From NCBI GenBank assembly GCA_017518255.1, contig JAFWVK010000058.1, positions 1 through 59,866 of the forward strand: a DNA stretch of 59,866 nt. Direction: 5' to 3'. Both the position numbers and the translations under genes were made by a program. Below the pieces are notes generated by a model. It did not search any database. It was not told the DNA's origin and was given only the letters and a program-made list of their open reading frames with translations. Origin of the DNA: Oscillospiraceae bacterium. Its GTDB lineage: Bacteria; Bacillota; Clostridia; Oscillospirales; Ruminococcaceae. This document shows positions 41,458-50,215 of this stretch, in pieces; the stretch's first letter is position 1; each line of letters begins with the position of its first letter.

Positions 41458-43032
41458 TTAAGGAAGATCTGTTGTCTGAACGGTGAGATACTGCATGTAC
41501 CACTCATAGTCCGATTTATTGACGGAGCCGTCCTTGTTGACATCAGCTGCTTTTTTCGCAGCGGAATCGGTCAGCAGACCGCTTCCGACTCTCTTTGCGA
41601 GGGAGAGGTCAACTGCGTTAATGATCTCGTCGCCGTTGACATCGCCGGGCAGGACGGATGCGCCGCCGATTTCCGTGAACTCCCAGTAATCCACGTTAAA
41701 GAGGTAGCTGTCTCCGCCGGAGAATACGAGATACAGGTCATGTGTTCCGGAGGCGCCGGCTACATCGCAGGTCACGGTTTCCCATTCCTGCCAGCCGCCC
41801 GTGACCGGTACGGTTGCTTTTCCGACCACGGGACCGGTTGTGCTGTCGAGATGCAGCTCAATGTTTCCGCCGGAGCCGTTCGAGGAAACGGAAGCGGTAA
41901 ACTGCGATGCGCCGTTTTCGCCGAAGTCCACGCCGCTGATCTTCGTGTAGTCGCCGTTTTCGATAAAGCCGATTGCCAGTGTTCCGGCTTCAATCTTCTC
42001 GGTCTTGATTCCGGAGGACCAGCTCATGGTCTCTGCTTCGACACGCTGATACGGATTGAGCAATTCAATCTGCTGCGGGCCGGTTCTGGTCGATTTCAGT
42101 GCCGGGATCGAGCCGTCAAAGCCATAGGTGAATTCTTCACACGCTGCGCTGCGGTTAAAGGTACCGCCGCCGGGCAGACCGTTCATGTGATAGAAGGAAT
42201 AGGAATGTCCCTTATAGTCGATAATGCCGCCGTGGGTTGTGAAGCAGTTGGAGCCTTCATGGATATTACCGCGGAATGTCCAGGGACCGGTAACGGACGG
42301 ACCGGTGCAGTACGAAATGCTTTCACCGCCGAATCCATCGACAAAGGAAGCAAACACAAGGTAATAGAGACTGTCGTGCTTATAGATCCACGGACCCTCA
42401 CCGTATCTCGTGCCGGAGGGGAGCGAGAGGTTGAAATTCTGGATTTGACCGCCGAGCGAGGTCATATCTTCATTCAGCTTGACATAATAGCATTTCGGGT
42501 TGCCGAACATAAGCCATGCCTGCCCGTCGTCGTCAATGATAACGGTTGGGTCGATATAATCCCAGTTCGGACCGCAGAGCGGTTTTTTCAGGACATCTGT
42601 ATAAGGTCCCTCAGGTTTGTCGGCAACGCCGACGCCGATGGCTCTGCCGCCGCCGCCTTTGTTTGTGGTTGTGAAGTAGAAATAGTATTTGCCGTTTCGC
42701 TCAATGCACTGGGATGCCCATGCATCATTCGCATTACACCACTCGAAATCATCGTCCTCAAGGAAACAGCCGTGGTCGGTCCAGTTTTGCATATCCTTTG
42801 TGGAGAAGCACTGCCAGCCGGTCATTGTGTAGTTGCTGTTGTTGCCGTCATTGTCCCGTCCGGTGAAGACCCAGAGCTCATCGCCGAAGACAACCGGTGC
42901 AGGGTCGGGTGTAAAGCCGGTCTGGATGATCGGGTTCTGTGCAGAGACCGTCATCGGTACCTGCGGTGCTGCTGCGGATGCGCCGATCACGGCAGCAGCA
43001 AGGACAGCGCTTAGGATTTTTTTGGTTTGCAT
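41458..43032 (-). CDS. GH43 glycosidase with CBM6-like domain and dockerin
   Basis: A 524-residue secreted enzyme. After the signal peptide (to about residue 31) comes a five-bladed GH43 domain (about 35-325) with the expected acids: Asp in TPDPAPV, Asp in YIDPTV and Glu in YGEGPW. A CBM6-like domain (about 330-455: YQRVEAETMSWSSGI, ENGDYTKISGVDFG, WEFTEIG) and a dockerin (about 460-520: GDVNGDEIINAVDLS and ADVNKDGSVNKSDY) follow. GH43-CBM6 enzymes commonly cleave arabinofuranose or xylose from xylan. AGGGGG precedes the ATG, and a promoter lies at 43070-43098. Confidence 0.93.
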   Translation of the reverse strand: MQTKKILSAVLAAAVIGASAAAPQVPMTVSAQNPIIQTGFTPDPAPVVFGDELWVFTGRDNDGNNSNYTMTGWQCFSTKDMQNWTDHGCFLEDDDFEWCNANDAWASQCIERNGKYYFYFTTTNKGGGGRAIGVGVADKPEGPYTDVLKKPLCGPNWDYIDPTVIIDDDGQAWLMFGNPKCYYVKLNEDMTSLGGQIQNFNLSLPSGTRYGEGPWIYKHDSLYYLVFASFVDGFGGESISYCTGPSVTGPWTFRGNIHEGSNCFTTHGGIIDYKGHSYSFYHMNGLPGGGTFNRSAACEEFTYGFDGSIPALKSTRTGPQQIELLNPYQRVEAETMSWSSGIKTEKIEAGTLAIGFIENGDYTKISGVDFGENGASQFTASVSSNGSGGNIELHLDSTTGPVVGKATVPVTGGWQEWETVTCDVAGASGTHDLYLVFSGGDSYLFNVDYWEFTEIGGASVLPGDVNGDEIINAVDLSLAKRVGSGLLTDSAAKKAADVNKDGSVNKSDYEWYMQYLTVQTTDLP

Positions 43033-43069
43033 TTGATTTTCCCCCTAAGAATATATTTCTGTATTATAT

Positions 43070-43098
43070 ATTATATCAACTGTGACTTATGATATCAA
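43070..43098 (-). promoter_or_regulatory. Promoter of the GH43 gene
   Basis: Minus strand TTGATA (43093-43098) and TATAAT (43070-43075) with a 17-base spacer. Confidence 0.7.
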
Positions 43099-43164
43099 TG
43101 TAAAATTCATAGAAATACTGGATGAAATGCAAGTATTCTGTAAAGGGAACCAAATGTAAACAAT

Positions 43165-43198
43165 TACAGCGGAGGAAGACAGGATTTCCTCCGCTGTA
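43165..43198 (-). terminator. Terminator of the HD-GYP gene
   Basis: Stem TACAGCGGAGGAA with TTCCTCCGCTGTA, eight-base loop, just after the minus-strand stop codon. The tail AATTG is T-poor, so the call rests on the stem. Confidence 0.65.
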
Positions 43199-43202
43199 TT
43201 CG

Positions 43203-44936
43203 TCAGGATTCTTCTGTGCGTTTCAGGCTTTCATAATACTGCTCCAGTCTGGGTCTTGCACTGCGGTAATACGGCTCCAGCTGCGGATCGAACTGTGTTC
43301 CCATGCCGCTGAGAATGATGGAATCGGCTTTCTCAAATGACATACTGTCTTTATAGACACGTTTGCTGACAAGAGCATCGTAGACATCGGCGATAGCCAT
43401 GATCCGCGCCTCGACCGGTATGGCTTCTCCCTGCAAGCCGTCCGGATATCCGGAACCGTCCCAGCGCTCATGATGATAGTGTGCGACATTTTCCGCGATG
43501 ATATGGAACATGTCGTCATCGGTCTTTTTGAGAATTTCGTGAATGACTCTTGCGCCCTCCGCTGCGTGATGCTTCATTTTTTCAAATTCCTCATCGGTGA
43601 AGCGTCCCGGCTTTCGCAGAACTGCATCGTCTACCGCGATTTTTCCGAGATCGTGCATCGGCGCTGCCTTAATGATATCTTTGCAGAATTCCTCGTTGAG
43701 GGAGAGCTCCCCGCTCTTTCTGATTTCATCAATGAGAATTCGGACGCAGACGCTGGTCCGGTTGATGTGTCCGCCTGTGGAATTGTCGCGGCTTTCAACC
43801 ATCACCGCCATGCTCATAATCAGATTGTCGTGCATCTCAGTGATATGCCGTGTCTTTTCTTCAACGGTGCGCTGCAAATCCTCATTATAGTGGTCAAGCA
43901 GACGGATGTATTTCCGGTTCTGCGTATCGTCCGTCATGGTAATCATATAGCCGCTGCGGTGCTTTCCGCCGTAAAGGTTTCCGGCTTCTACGCGGAAGAT
44001 CCTGTCATCCGTCTGACTGTCATCCGCTTTTGCGGAAACAGTATAAAGGAATTCGTGATGACGGCTGTCTTCAATGAAGCTGCTGAGCCAGCTGAACAGC
44101 TTGTTTCCGGCAGCATTGTCCCGGTCGATTTTCCGGTCAACATACAGCTCTTTCAGCTCCGGCATAACGGCTTTCGCGGTTTCATTGCTTCCGAGATAGC
44201 GAAGCTTGGAGTCAAAGGTGATAAATCCGGTTTCACCGTTCTGAACCATTGTATCAATTGCAGTGTCACTGATGTCATAGAGGGAAACGCGGTACGCAAT
44301 CAGCAGATACATGATTTCTGCGAAAATGAATGCTGCGGGGATGCAGTCGAACCGGTTCGTGATTCTGCGTCCGACAAAGTAGCTGAGCATAGAGAGCAGA
44401 TCGGGCAGAAACAGCAGATAAATGATTTTGCGGGAAACCTGATTCTTTTTGAAATAGCTGAATATGATTGCGGCAAGGCTGACGGTGAAGCATATGACAA
44501 TCATAATCAGAATGAGCATATGCATGATGCCGTAGGAGCGGATGAGCTGCGGATTCCCGTTTTGAACCGTGAAGGATATCTCCTTGTAGAAGTAGGGGGC
44601 ATAGCCGATTGTCAGAACGGAGCCGTAGAGAATCATGCAGCAGACAAACATGCCTCGAATCAGCCATTTGCTGATTTTGATTTCACAGAGGTTCAGAATG
44701 CTCAGCATTATGAAATACGGCAGAAAGCTGCCGCCGATATAAATTATTTTGTTTGCGAGAACAGCCTCTTCGATGTTTTTGGCGTTGGCGTACATTACAT
44801 ATCCGAGACAGTCAATCGGAATCAGCGTGAAAACCAGTGTGAATGTCGTATCAAAATGCTTGTGCCATAGAAAAACATAAATCACAGCGAGCAATACCGA
44901 GCAGGCAAACAGGATTTCGTAGTACAGTGCGATCAT
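43203..44936 (-). CDS. Seven-helix membrane HD-GYP phosphohydrolase
   Basis: A 577-residue protein. The first 230 or so residues contain seven or eight membrane helices of the histidine-kinase-type 7TM sensory region, followed by a PAS-like segment (TGFITFDSKLRYLGSNETA) and a coiled linker. The C-terminal HD-GYP domain (about 370-560) has MHDLGKI with the HD pair, HHERWDGSGYPDG as the GYP motif and RIMAIADVYDAL. HD-GYP domains hydrolyse cyclic di-GMP or cyclic GMP-AMP. CAAAGGAGG precedes the ATG. It has its own promoter and terminator. The signal sensed is unknown. Confidence 0.92.
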   Translation of the reverse strand: MIALYYEILFACSVLLAVIYVFLWHKHFDTTFTLVFTLIPIDCLGYVMYANAKNIEEAVLANKIIYIGGSFLPYFIMLSILNLCEIKISKWLIRGMFVCCMILYGSVLTIGYAPYFYKEISFTVQNGNPQLIRSYGIMHMLILIMIVICFTVSLAAIIFSYFKKNQVSRKIIYLLFLPDLLSMLSYFVGRRITNRFDCIPAAFIFAEIMYLLIAYRVSLYDISDTAIDTMVQNGETGFITFDSKLRYLGSNETAKAVMPELKELYVDRKIDRDNAAGNKLFSWLSSFIEDSRHHEFLYTVSAKADDSQTDDRIFRVEAGNLYGGKHRSGYMITMTDDTQNRKYIRLLDHYNEDLQRTVEEKTRHITEMHDNLIMSMAVMVESRDNSTGGHINRTSVCVRILIDEIRKSGELSLNEEFCKDIIKAAPMHDLGKIAVDDAVLRKPGRFTDEEFEKMKHHAAEGARVIHEILKKTDDDMFHIIAENVAHYHHERWDGSGYPDGLQGEAIPVEARIMAIADVYDALVSKRVYKDSMSFEKADSIILSGMGTQFDPQLEPYYRSARPRLEQYYESLKRTEES

Positions 44937-44985
44937 GTACCAAGCCTCCTTTGAGTCGGAATCGACATATTATCTGTATATTGAC

Positions 44986-45014
44986 AGTATAGCACACGAT
45001 ACGGCTTTTGTCAA
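44986..45014 (-). promoter_or_regulatory. Promoter of the HD-GYP gene
   Basis: Minus strand TTGACA (45009-45014) and TATACT (44986-44991) with a 17-base spacer. Confidence 0.8.
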
Positions 45015-45107
45015 TTTTTCTGTCCGGAAAAAGACAGATTTTCGCAGGAGGACAGCATTTTCATCAGATTATGCTGTGCAGCGCCGTGTCTTTATTATCT
45101 GCACCCA

Positions 45108-45136
45108 TTGAAATTTCCCGCATAATGTGCTATACT
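45108..45136 (+). promoter_or_regulatory. Promoter of the transporter gene
   Basis: TTGAAA (45108-45113) and TATACT (45131-45136) with a 17-base spacer, 35 bases upstream of the gene. Confidence 0.7.
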
Positions 45137-45170
45137 ATTTCATGCAATCAGAATACAGAAGGAACGGTAT

Positions 45171-46316
45171 ATGAAAAAAATCCTGAATTACCTGAAAAAA
45201 GAACCGATGCTGACGGTTTCGGCAGCGGCGGCAGGCATCAGCCTGCTGATTACGCCGCCCTCGGTCCGGCTGCTGCATGACATTGACTGGCACACGCTCG
45301 GTACGCTGCTGATGATGCTCTGTGTGCTGGAAGGTTTCAAGCAGGAGCATATCCTCAATCCTGTGATTCGTTTCAGCGCAAGGATGAAACGGATGACAAG
45401 TCTTTCGCTGTTTTTGATTTTCGGCGTGTTTTTTTCCTCAATGTTTGTGACAAACGATGTCTCCCTTGTGATTTTCGTCCCCCTGACTATTATGATTTTC
45501 AGGGCGGGAAACAAGGAAAAATACATTCTGCCTGTCATATCAATGGAAAATATTGCTGCCATACGCGGCTCACTGCTGATGCCGTTCGGCAGTCCGCAGA
45601 ATTTGTTTCTGTTCTCACAGTCCGGAACCGGCGTCTGGAACTTCATGCTGCATATGCTTCCGCTCTGCGCATCGTCGGCTTTGCTGCTGATCGTCTTTGT
45701 CTGCGTGCTGTACCGGAAGAATCTGCATGAAACGATTACATTTTCCTCAGAAAACAGCATGGGCGTGCAGACACGCGAACGGCGAAAGGTACGGATTGCC
45801 TATCTGACGATGTTTCTGCTGATTGTTCTGACGATTGTTTCTCGGACATCGTACTGGTATGTTTCCGTCGGAATTGTCCTTGCAGTTCTGGCAGTATTTG
45901 ATCTCCCGATTTTCCGCAAGGTGGATTATGTCCTTTTATTCACTTTTTTCTGCTTTTTCATCTTTTCATCGTCCGTTGCCGCAAATGCACATATTGCGGG
46001 CGTCCTGCAAAAGGCAGTGGCAGGCAATGAATACTGGTGGGCAATCGGTCTCAGTCAGGTGATTTCCAATGTGCCGGCGTCGATCGTGCTGTATCCGTTC
46101 ACGGAAAACTTCGCCGGCTTAATTTACGGTCTGGATACCGCCGGTTTGTGTTCTCTGATCGGTTCGCTTGCGTCGGTTATCAATTACAGAATCTATGTGC
46201 GGGAATATCCGCAGAACGGCAGACAGTTTATCAAAGTGTTTACACTGGTGAGCTGGGCATTTTTCATCATTGTGGTGATTCCGGGCTTTCTGCTGAGCTT
46301 CTGGAATTTCTTCTGA
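45171..46316 (+). CDS. SLC13/ArsB-like anion transporter
   Basis: A 381-residue integral membrane protein with about ten helices. FVTNDVSLVIFVPLT near residues 90-105 and MPFGSPQNLFLFSQSG and SQVISNVPASIVLYPF are typical of the citrate transporter/ArsB/NhaD superfamily, in which two re-entrant loops bind the anion. The substrate could be a carboxylate, arsenite or sodium-coupled anion and cannot be read from the sequence. AGAAGGAAC precedes the ATG. It lies alone, upstream of lepA. Confidence 0.82.
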   Translation: MKKILNYLKKEPMLTVSAAAAGISLLITPPSVRLLHDIDWHTLGTLLMMLCVLEGFKQEHILNPVIRFSARMKRMTSLSLFLIFGVFFSSMFVTNDVSLVIFVPLTIMIFRAGNKEKYILPVISMENIAAIRGSLLMPFGSPQNLFLFSQSGTGVWNFMLHMLPLCASSALLLIVFVCVLYRKNLHETITFSSENSMGVQTRERRKVRIAYLTMFLLIVLTIVSRTSYWYVSVGIVLAVLAVFDLPIFRKVDYVLLFTFFCFFIFSSSVAANAHIAGVLQKAVAGNEYWWAIGLSQVISNVPASIVLYPFTENFAGLIYGLDTAGLCSLIGSLASVINYRIYVREYPQNGRQFIKVFTLVSWAFFIIVVIPGFLLSFWNFF

Positions 46317-46348
46317 TCCTTGCCGGAAAAATAATTCTCCCTCTCCCA

Positions 46349-46377
46349 TTGCGTTTTTTCGGAGAATATGGTATACT
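46349..46377 (+). promoter_or_regulatory. Possible promoter of lepA
   Basis: TTGCGT (46349-46354) and TATACT (46372-46377) with a 17-base spacer, 35 bases before the start codon. Confidence 0.55.
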
Positions 46378-46412
46378 GAAACAGAACGAAAACAGAAACG
46401 GAGGAACGGACT

Positions 46413-48218
46413 TTGGCTGATCAGCATATCCGGAATTTCAGTATCATTGCTCATATCGACCACGGTAAGTCTACGCTTGCAGACCGCATTCTCGAAAAGA
46501 CCTGCGCGGTTGCCGTGCGCGATATGGAGGAGCAGCTCCTTGACAATATGGATATTGAACGCGAGCGCGGCATTACCATTAAGGCAAGAGCAGTTGCGCT
46601 GGATTATACCGCAAAAAACGGGGAAACCTATCGCTTTCATCTGATCGACACCCCCGGCCATGTCGATTTCAACTATGAGGTAAGCCGTTCGCTGGCTGCC
46701 TGTGAGGGTGCAATCCTCATCATTGATGCCTCTCAGGGAATTGAAGCGCAGACGCTTGCCAATACCTATCTTGCCGTGGAGGCAGATCTGGAAATCCTGC
46801 CGGTTATCAATAAAATTGACCTTCCCTCTGCCGAGCCTGAGCGCGTTGCGGAGGAGGTCGAAAATGTCATCGGCATTCCCTGTATGGATGCGCCCCGCAT
46901 CTCCGCAAAGCTCGGAACCAATATTGAGGAGGTTCTGGAGCGGATTGTCACGGATATCCCCGCGCCGCAAGGTGATGAGAATGCACCGCTGCAAGCACTG
47001 ATTTTTGACAGCTTTTACGATTCCTATAAGGGTGTTATCATTTATGTCCGCGTCAAGGAAGGAACCGTCAGAACCGGTGACCGCATCCGGCTGATGGCGA
47101 CCGGCGCTGAATTTACGGTCGTCGAAGCCGGCGTGATGAGCGCAACGGATCATATCAACAACGGCATTCTGAAAGCCGGAGAGGTCGGCTATCTGACCGC
47201 TTCGATCAAGAGCATCGGCGATACCAGAGTCGGTGATACGGTGACGCTTGCCGATACCCCCTGCGCAGAGCCGCTGCCCGGTTACCGCAAGGTCAGTCCG
47301 ATGGTTTTTTCCGGTATTTATCCTGCGGACGGCGCACATTACAACGATCTGCGGGATGCGCTGGAAAAGCTGCGCCTGAACGATGCCGCGCTGACCTTTG
47401 AACCGGAAACTTCGGTTGCGCTGGGCTTCGGATTCCGCTGCGGCTTTCTGGGACTGCTGCATATGGAGATTATACAGGAGCGCCTGGAACGCGAATACGA
47501 TCTGGATCTCGTGACAACGGCGCCTTCGGTTATCTACCGCGTCACACTGACGAACGGTGAGGTGCAGATGATCGACAATCCGTCAAACTATCCCAATCCA
47601 GCCAATATTGCGGATGCAGAGGAGCCTGTTGTCAAAGCGAGCATTCTGACGCCGAAAGAGTATGTCGGCGGCATTATGGATCTGTGTCAGGAGCGCCGCG
47701 GCATTTTCAAGGATATGCAGTATCTTGACGATGTACGTGTGGAGATGCACTATACGCTTCCGCTGAATGAGATAATCTACGATTTCTTCGATGCGCTGAA
47801 ATCCCGTACAAGGGGCTATGCGTCGCTGGATTACGAACTTGCAGGCTATGAGAGCAGCAAGCTCGTGAAACTGGACTTCCTGCTGAACGGTGATCTTGTC
47901 GATGCACTCTCTTTCATCGTACATGCGGACAAGGCATATCCGCGTGCGAGAAAGATTGCCGAGAAGCTGAAGGAGAATATTCCGCGCCAGCTGTTTGAGG
48001 TTCCGATTCAGGCGGCTGTCGGAGGAAAAATCATTGCGCGTGAAACAGTCAAGGCGCTGCGCAAGGACGTTCTTGCAAAGTGCTACGGCGGCGATATTAC
48101 CCGAAAGAAGAAGCTGCTGGAAAAGCAGAAAGAAGGCAAGAAGCGGATGCGTCAGCTCGGAACGGTAGAGGTTCCGTCCGATGCATTTATGGCGGTTCTG
48201 AAATACGACGAGAACTGA
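46413..48218 (+). CDS. lepA: Elongation factor 4 (LepA)
   Basis: A 601-residue translational GTPase that back-translocates stalled ribosomes. The GTPase motifs are HIDHGKSTL (G1), DTPGHVDF (G3) and NKIDLPSA (G4), and the C-terminal LepA-specific region ends ...[20 protein letters not shown]. Length is normal. Translation starts from TTG at 46413 behind GGAGGA. The hemW gene follows two genes later, a common lepA-hemW neighbourhood in Firmicutes. Confidence 0.97.
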   Translation: MADQHIRNFSIIAHIDHGKSTLADRILEKTCAVAVRDMEEQLLDNMDIERERGITIKARAVALDYTAKNGETYRFHLIDTPGHVDFNYEVSRSLAACEGAILIIDASQGIEAQTLANTYLAVEADLEILPVINKIDLPSAEPERVAEEVENVIGIPCMDAPRISAKLGTNIEEVLERIVTDIPAPQGDENAPLQALIFDSFYDSYKGVIIYVRVKEGTVRTGDRIRLMATGAEFTVVEAGVMSATDHINNGILKAGEVGYLTASIKSIGDTRVGDTVTLADTPCAEPLPGYRKVSPMVFSGIYPADGAHYNDLRDALEKLRLNDAALTFEPETSVALGFGFRCGFLGLLHMEIIQERLEREYDLDLVTTAPSVIYRVTLTNGEVQMIDNPSNYPNPANIADAEEPVVKASILTPKEYVGGIMDLCQERRGIFKDMQYLDDVRVEMHYTLPLNEIIYDFFDALKSRTRGYASLDYELAGYESSKLVKLDFLLNGDLVDALSFIVHADKAYPRARKIAEKLKENIPRQLFEVPIQAAVGGKIIARETVKALRKDVLAKCYGGDITRKKKLLEKQKEGKKRMRQLGTVEVPSDAFMAVLKYDEN

Positions 48219-48247
48219 CCGAAAACAGAATTCTGGGGAGGTACCCG

Positions 48248-48565
48248 ATGCTGAAATATACATGTCCGCACTGCGGAAAGAAAACATTTAACCCGATTCA
48301 GAAAGCGCTCTGCGGCGGCATGAACGCAAGCGGCAGACAGTGCCCCGAATGCGGCGGATGGGCTGTCAACGGGAAAGCGTGCCTGATTGCAGGCATTGTG
48401 CTTTCAATAGCCGGTCTGATCGCGTTTCTGTATGCCTATTTTACATTCTGGACGAAGCGTGATGTCATTGTGCGCGGTATCATTCCGCTTGCAGCAACCA
48501 TTGTGCTCCGGTTTGTGTTCAATATGTTTTTCGGGAAACTGATTCCGCGGATCCGGAAACAATGA
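48248..48565 (+). CDS. Zinc-ribbon two-helix membrane protein
   Basis: A 105-residue protein with an N-terminal zinc ribbon (CPHCGKKTF and CPECGGW, two CxxC pairs) and two hydrophobic helices (about 51-70 and 80-98). Function unknown. GGGGAGG precedes the ATG. It lies between lepA and hemW and overlaps the hemW start by four bases, so it is translationally coupled to hemW. Confidence 0.8.
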   Translation: MLKYTCPHCGKKTFNPIQKALCGGMNASGRQCPECGGWAVNGKACLIAGIVLSIAGLIAFLYAYFTFWTKRDVIVRGIIPLAATIVLRFVFNMFFGKLIPRIRKQ

Positions 48566-49656
48566 GCCCCAAAGCCGGAATCTATATTCATGTTCCGTTC
48601 TGCACAGGAAAATGCCCGTACTGTAATTTTTATTCCGTCCGGTATGACCGTACTGCGGCAGAACGGTATACGGAGGCTGTCTGCCGGAACTGCCGGCAGA
48701 TTCCATCTGAATCAGAAGCAGATACGCTTTATTTCGGCGGCGGAACCCCCTCGCTGCTTTCCGGAGAGCAGCTGAAAGCGATTATCCGGTGTGTAAAGGA
48801 ATCCTGCGCTTTTTCCGAGGATGCGGAAATAACGCTCGAAGCCAATCCTCTGACAGTCACCGACCGTGCACTTTCTGCATGGAAAGAAGCCGGTATTAAC
48901 CGCCTTTCGCTCGGCGTGCAGTCCTTTCAGAGTGAGGTTCTGGAGCAGCTCGGAAGAAGACATACGCCGGAGCAGGCTGCATCTGCTGTCCGCCGGGCGT
49001 ATGATGCCGGGTTTGAAAATCTGTCCGTTGACCTGATGATCGGGCTTGCGAATCAGGAGCCGGATTGTTTTGCAAGAGATCTGGAAACGGCATGTTCGCT
49101 TCCGGTATCGCACATATCTGCCTATTTGCTGAAAATTGAGGAGCATACACCGTTTTATGAGAATCCGCCTGCGCTGCTCGGCTCCGACGCGCAGGCTGAG
49201 CGCTATCTGATGATGCATGATTACCTGACAGACCGCGGCTTTCTGCATTATGAGATTTCCAACTTTGCAAAGCCCGGCTTCCGGAGCCGCCATAACTGCA
49301 AATACTGGCGGCTGGAGCCGTATTTTGCATTCGGACCGTCGGCACATGCCTTTCACGGCGGAAAGCGGTATGCCGTTCCGCATGATTTGTATGCATTCTG
49401 CGGCAGCCCCCTGCAGCCGGAAACTGTTACCGAATCCGATGCGGGCAGCCTGACAGAACGGGTCATGCTCGGTCTGCGGCTTTCGGAGGGACTTTGCCTC
49501 GCAGATTTTCCTGCCGTCCGGGAGCAGCTTCTCCGTGCGGCAGCCCCGCTGATTCCGCAGTTTCTTTCTCTTTGTGACGGCAGACTGTCCATGACGCCGG
49601 AGGGCTGGCTGGTTTCCAATTCCGTTTTGGTCAGGCTGCTGGAACAGATTCCGTAA
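48562..49656 (+). CDS. hemW: HemW heme chaperone (coproporphyrinogen dehydrogenase-like)
   Basis: A 364-residue radical SAM protein. CTGKCPYCNF (residues 14-23) holds the CxxxCxxC cluster site, YFGGGTPSLL follows, and HNCKYWRLEPY is the HemW signature that separates it from true HemN. HemW binds and delivers heme and is often misannotated as HemN. The ATG overlaps the stop of the zinc-ribbon gene. Length matches the family. Confidence 0.93.
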   Translation: MSPKAGIYIHVPFCTGKCPYCNFYSVRYDRTAAERYTEAVCRNCRQIPSESEADTLYFGGGTPSLLSGEQLKAIIRCVKESCAFSEDAEITLEANPLTVTDRALSAWKEAGINRLSLGVQSFQSEVLEQLGRRHTPEQAASAVRRAYDAGFENLSVDLMIGLANQEPDCFARDLETACSLPVSHISAYLLKIEEHTPFYENPPALLGSDAQAERYLMMHDYLTDRGFLHYEISNFAKPGFRSRHNCKYWRLEPYFAFGPSAHAFHGGKRYAVPHDLYAFCGSPLQPETVTESDAGSLTERVMLGLRLSEGLCLADFPAVREQLLRAAAPLIPQFLSLCDGRLSMTPEGWLVSNSVLVRLLEQIP

Positions 49657-49770
49657 TGCATTACCGCGGTTTAATGCATTCTTTTGAAATATGAACCGGC
49701 AGAAAACCGGAAACAATTGCAGACCGGTATGCCGGATAATCACAGATTTTTTCGGATTGGATATGAGAAA

Positions 49771-50193
49771 ATGAAAAAAAAGCTGAGTATAATTGCAGCG
49801 GCATTGCTGCTGACTGCATGCGGCTCCGAAAACAGTTCCTCATCTTCTGAGGAATCCATACAGTACGTAAAAACCTCCGTGATGTATGATATGATTTCGG
49901 ATATGTACCAGAATCCGGACAGTTATATCGGGAAAACCTATCATTTTGTCGGGACATTGTATCCGGGAACGGACGATGAAACCGGCGAAAAATTTTATTC
50001 CGTCAGTGCGACAGAACCCGGCGGCGACTGCGAAATCGGCATTGAACTGGACTGGAACGATTACAGCGGACTGGAAGACTATGACCTGATTACGGTCGAG
50101 GGAAAGCTGGAACGGACAAAGATGCAGCATGACGGAGGCGAAATTGAAGTGCTGATTCTCCGTGTATCCTCACTGGAAAAGCGGGAATCCTGA
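49771..50193 (+). CDS. Small lipoprotein with OB-like domain
   Basis: A 140-residue predicted lipoprotein (lipobox LLTAC near residue 17) with a Ser-rich linker and one small beta-barrel-like domain. The region NPDSYIGKTYHFVGTLYPGTDDETGEKFYS...YDLITVEGKLERT resembles the OB-like domain of DUF1980-type lipoproteins. Function unknown. The ATG at 49771 is chosen because it gives a normal signal peptide; the upstream reading begins hydrophilic. Ribosome site is weak. It is followed 22 bases later by the CotH gene. Confidence 0.75.
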   Translation: MKKKLSIIAAALLLTACGSENSSSSSEESIQYVKTSVMYDMISDMYQNPDSYIGKTYHFVGTLYPGTDDETGEKFYSVSATEPGGDCEIGIELDWNDYSGLEDYDLITVEGKLERTKMQHDGGEIEVLILRVSSLEKRES

Positions 50194-50215
50194 AAAAGAT
50201 TATCAGGGGGAAAAT

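Noticed and set aside
41407..43014. 535-codon open frame on the plus strand
   Set aside because: It runs antisense to the well-supported GH43-CBM6-dockerin gene, has no ribosome site and shows no recognisable domain. It is a by-product of the codon use of the real gene.
43470..44870. 466-codon open frame opposite the HD-GYP gene
   Set aside because: The minus-strand gene has intact HD-GYP motifs, a promoter and a ribosome site; the opposite frame has none of these.
46119..47462. 447-codon minus-strand frame
   Set aside because: Antisense to lepA and the end of the transporter gene; both plus-strand genes are strongly supported.
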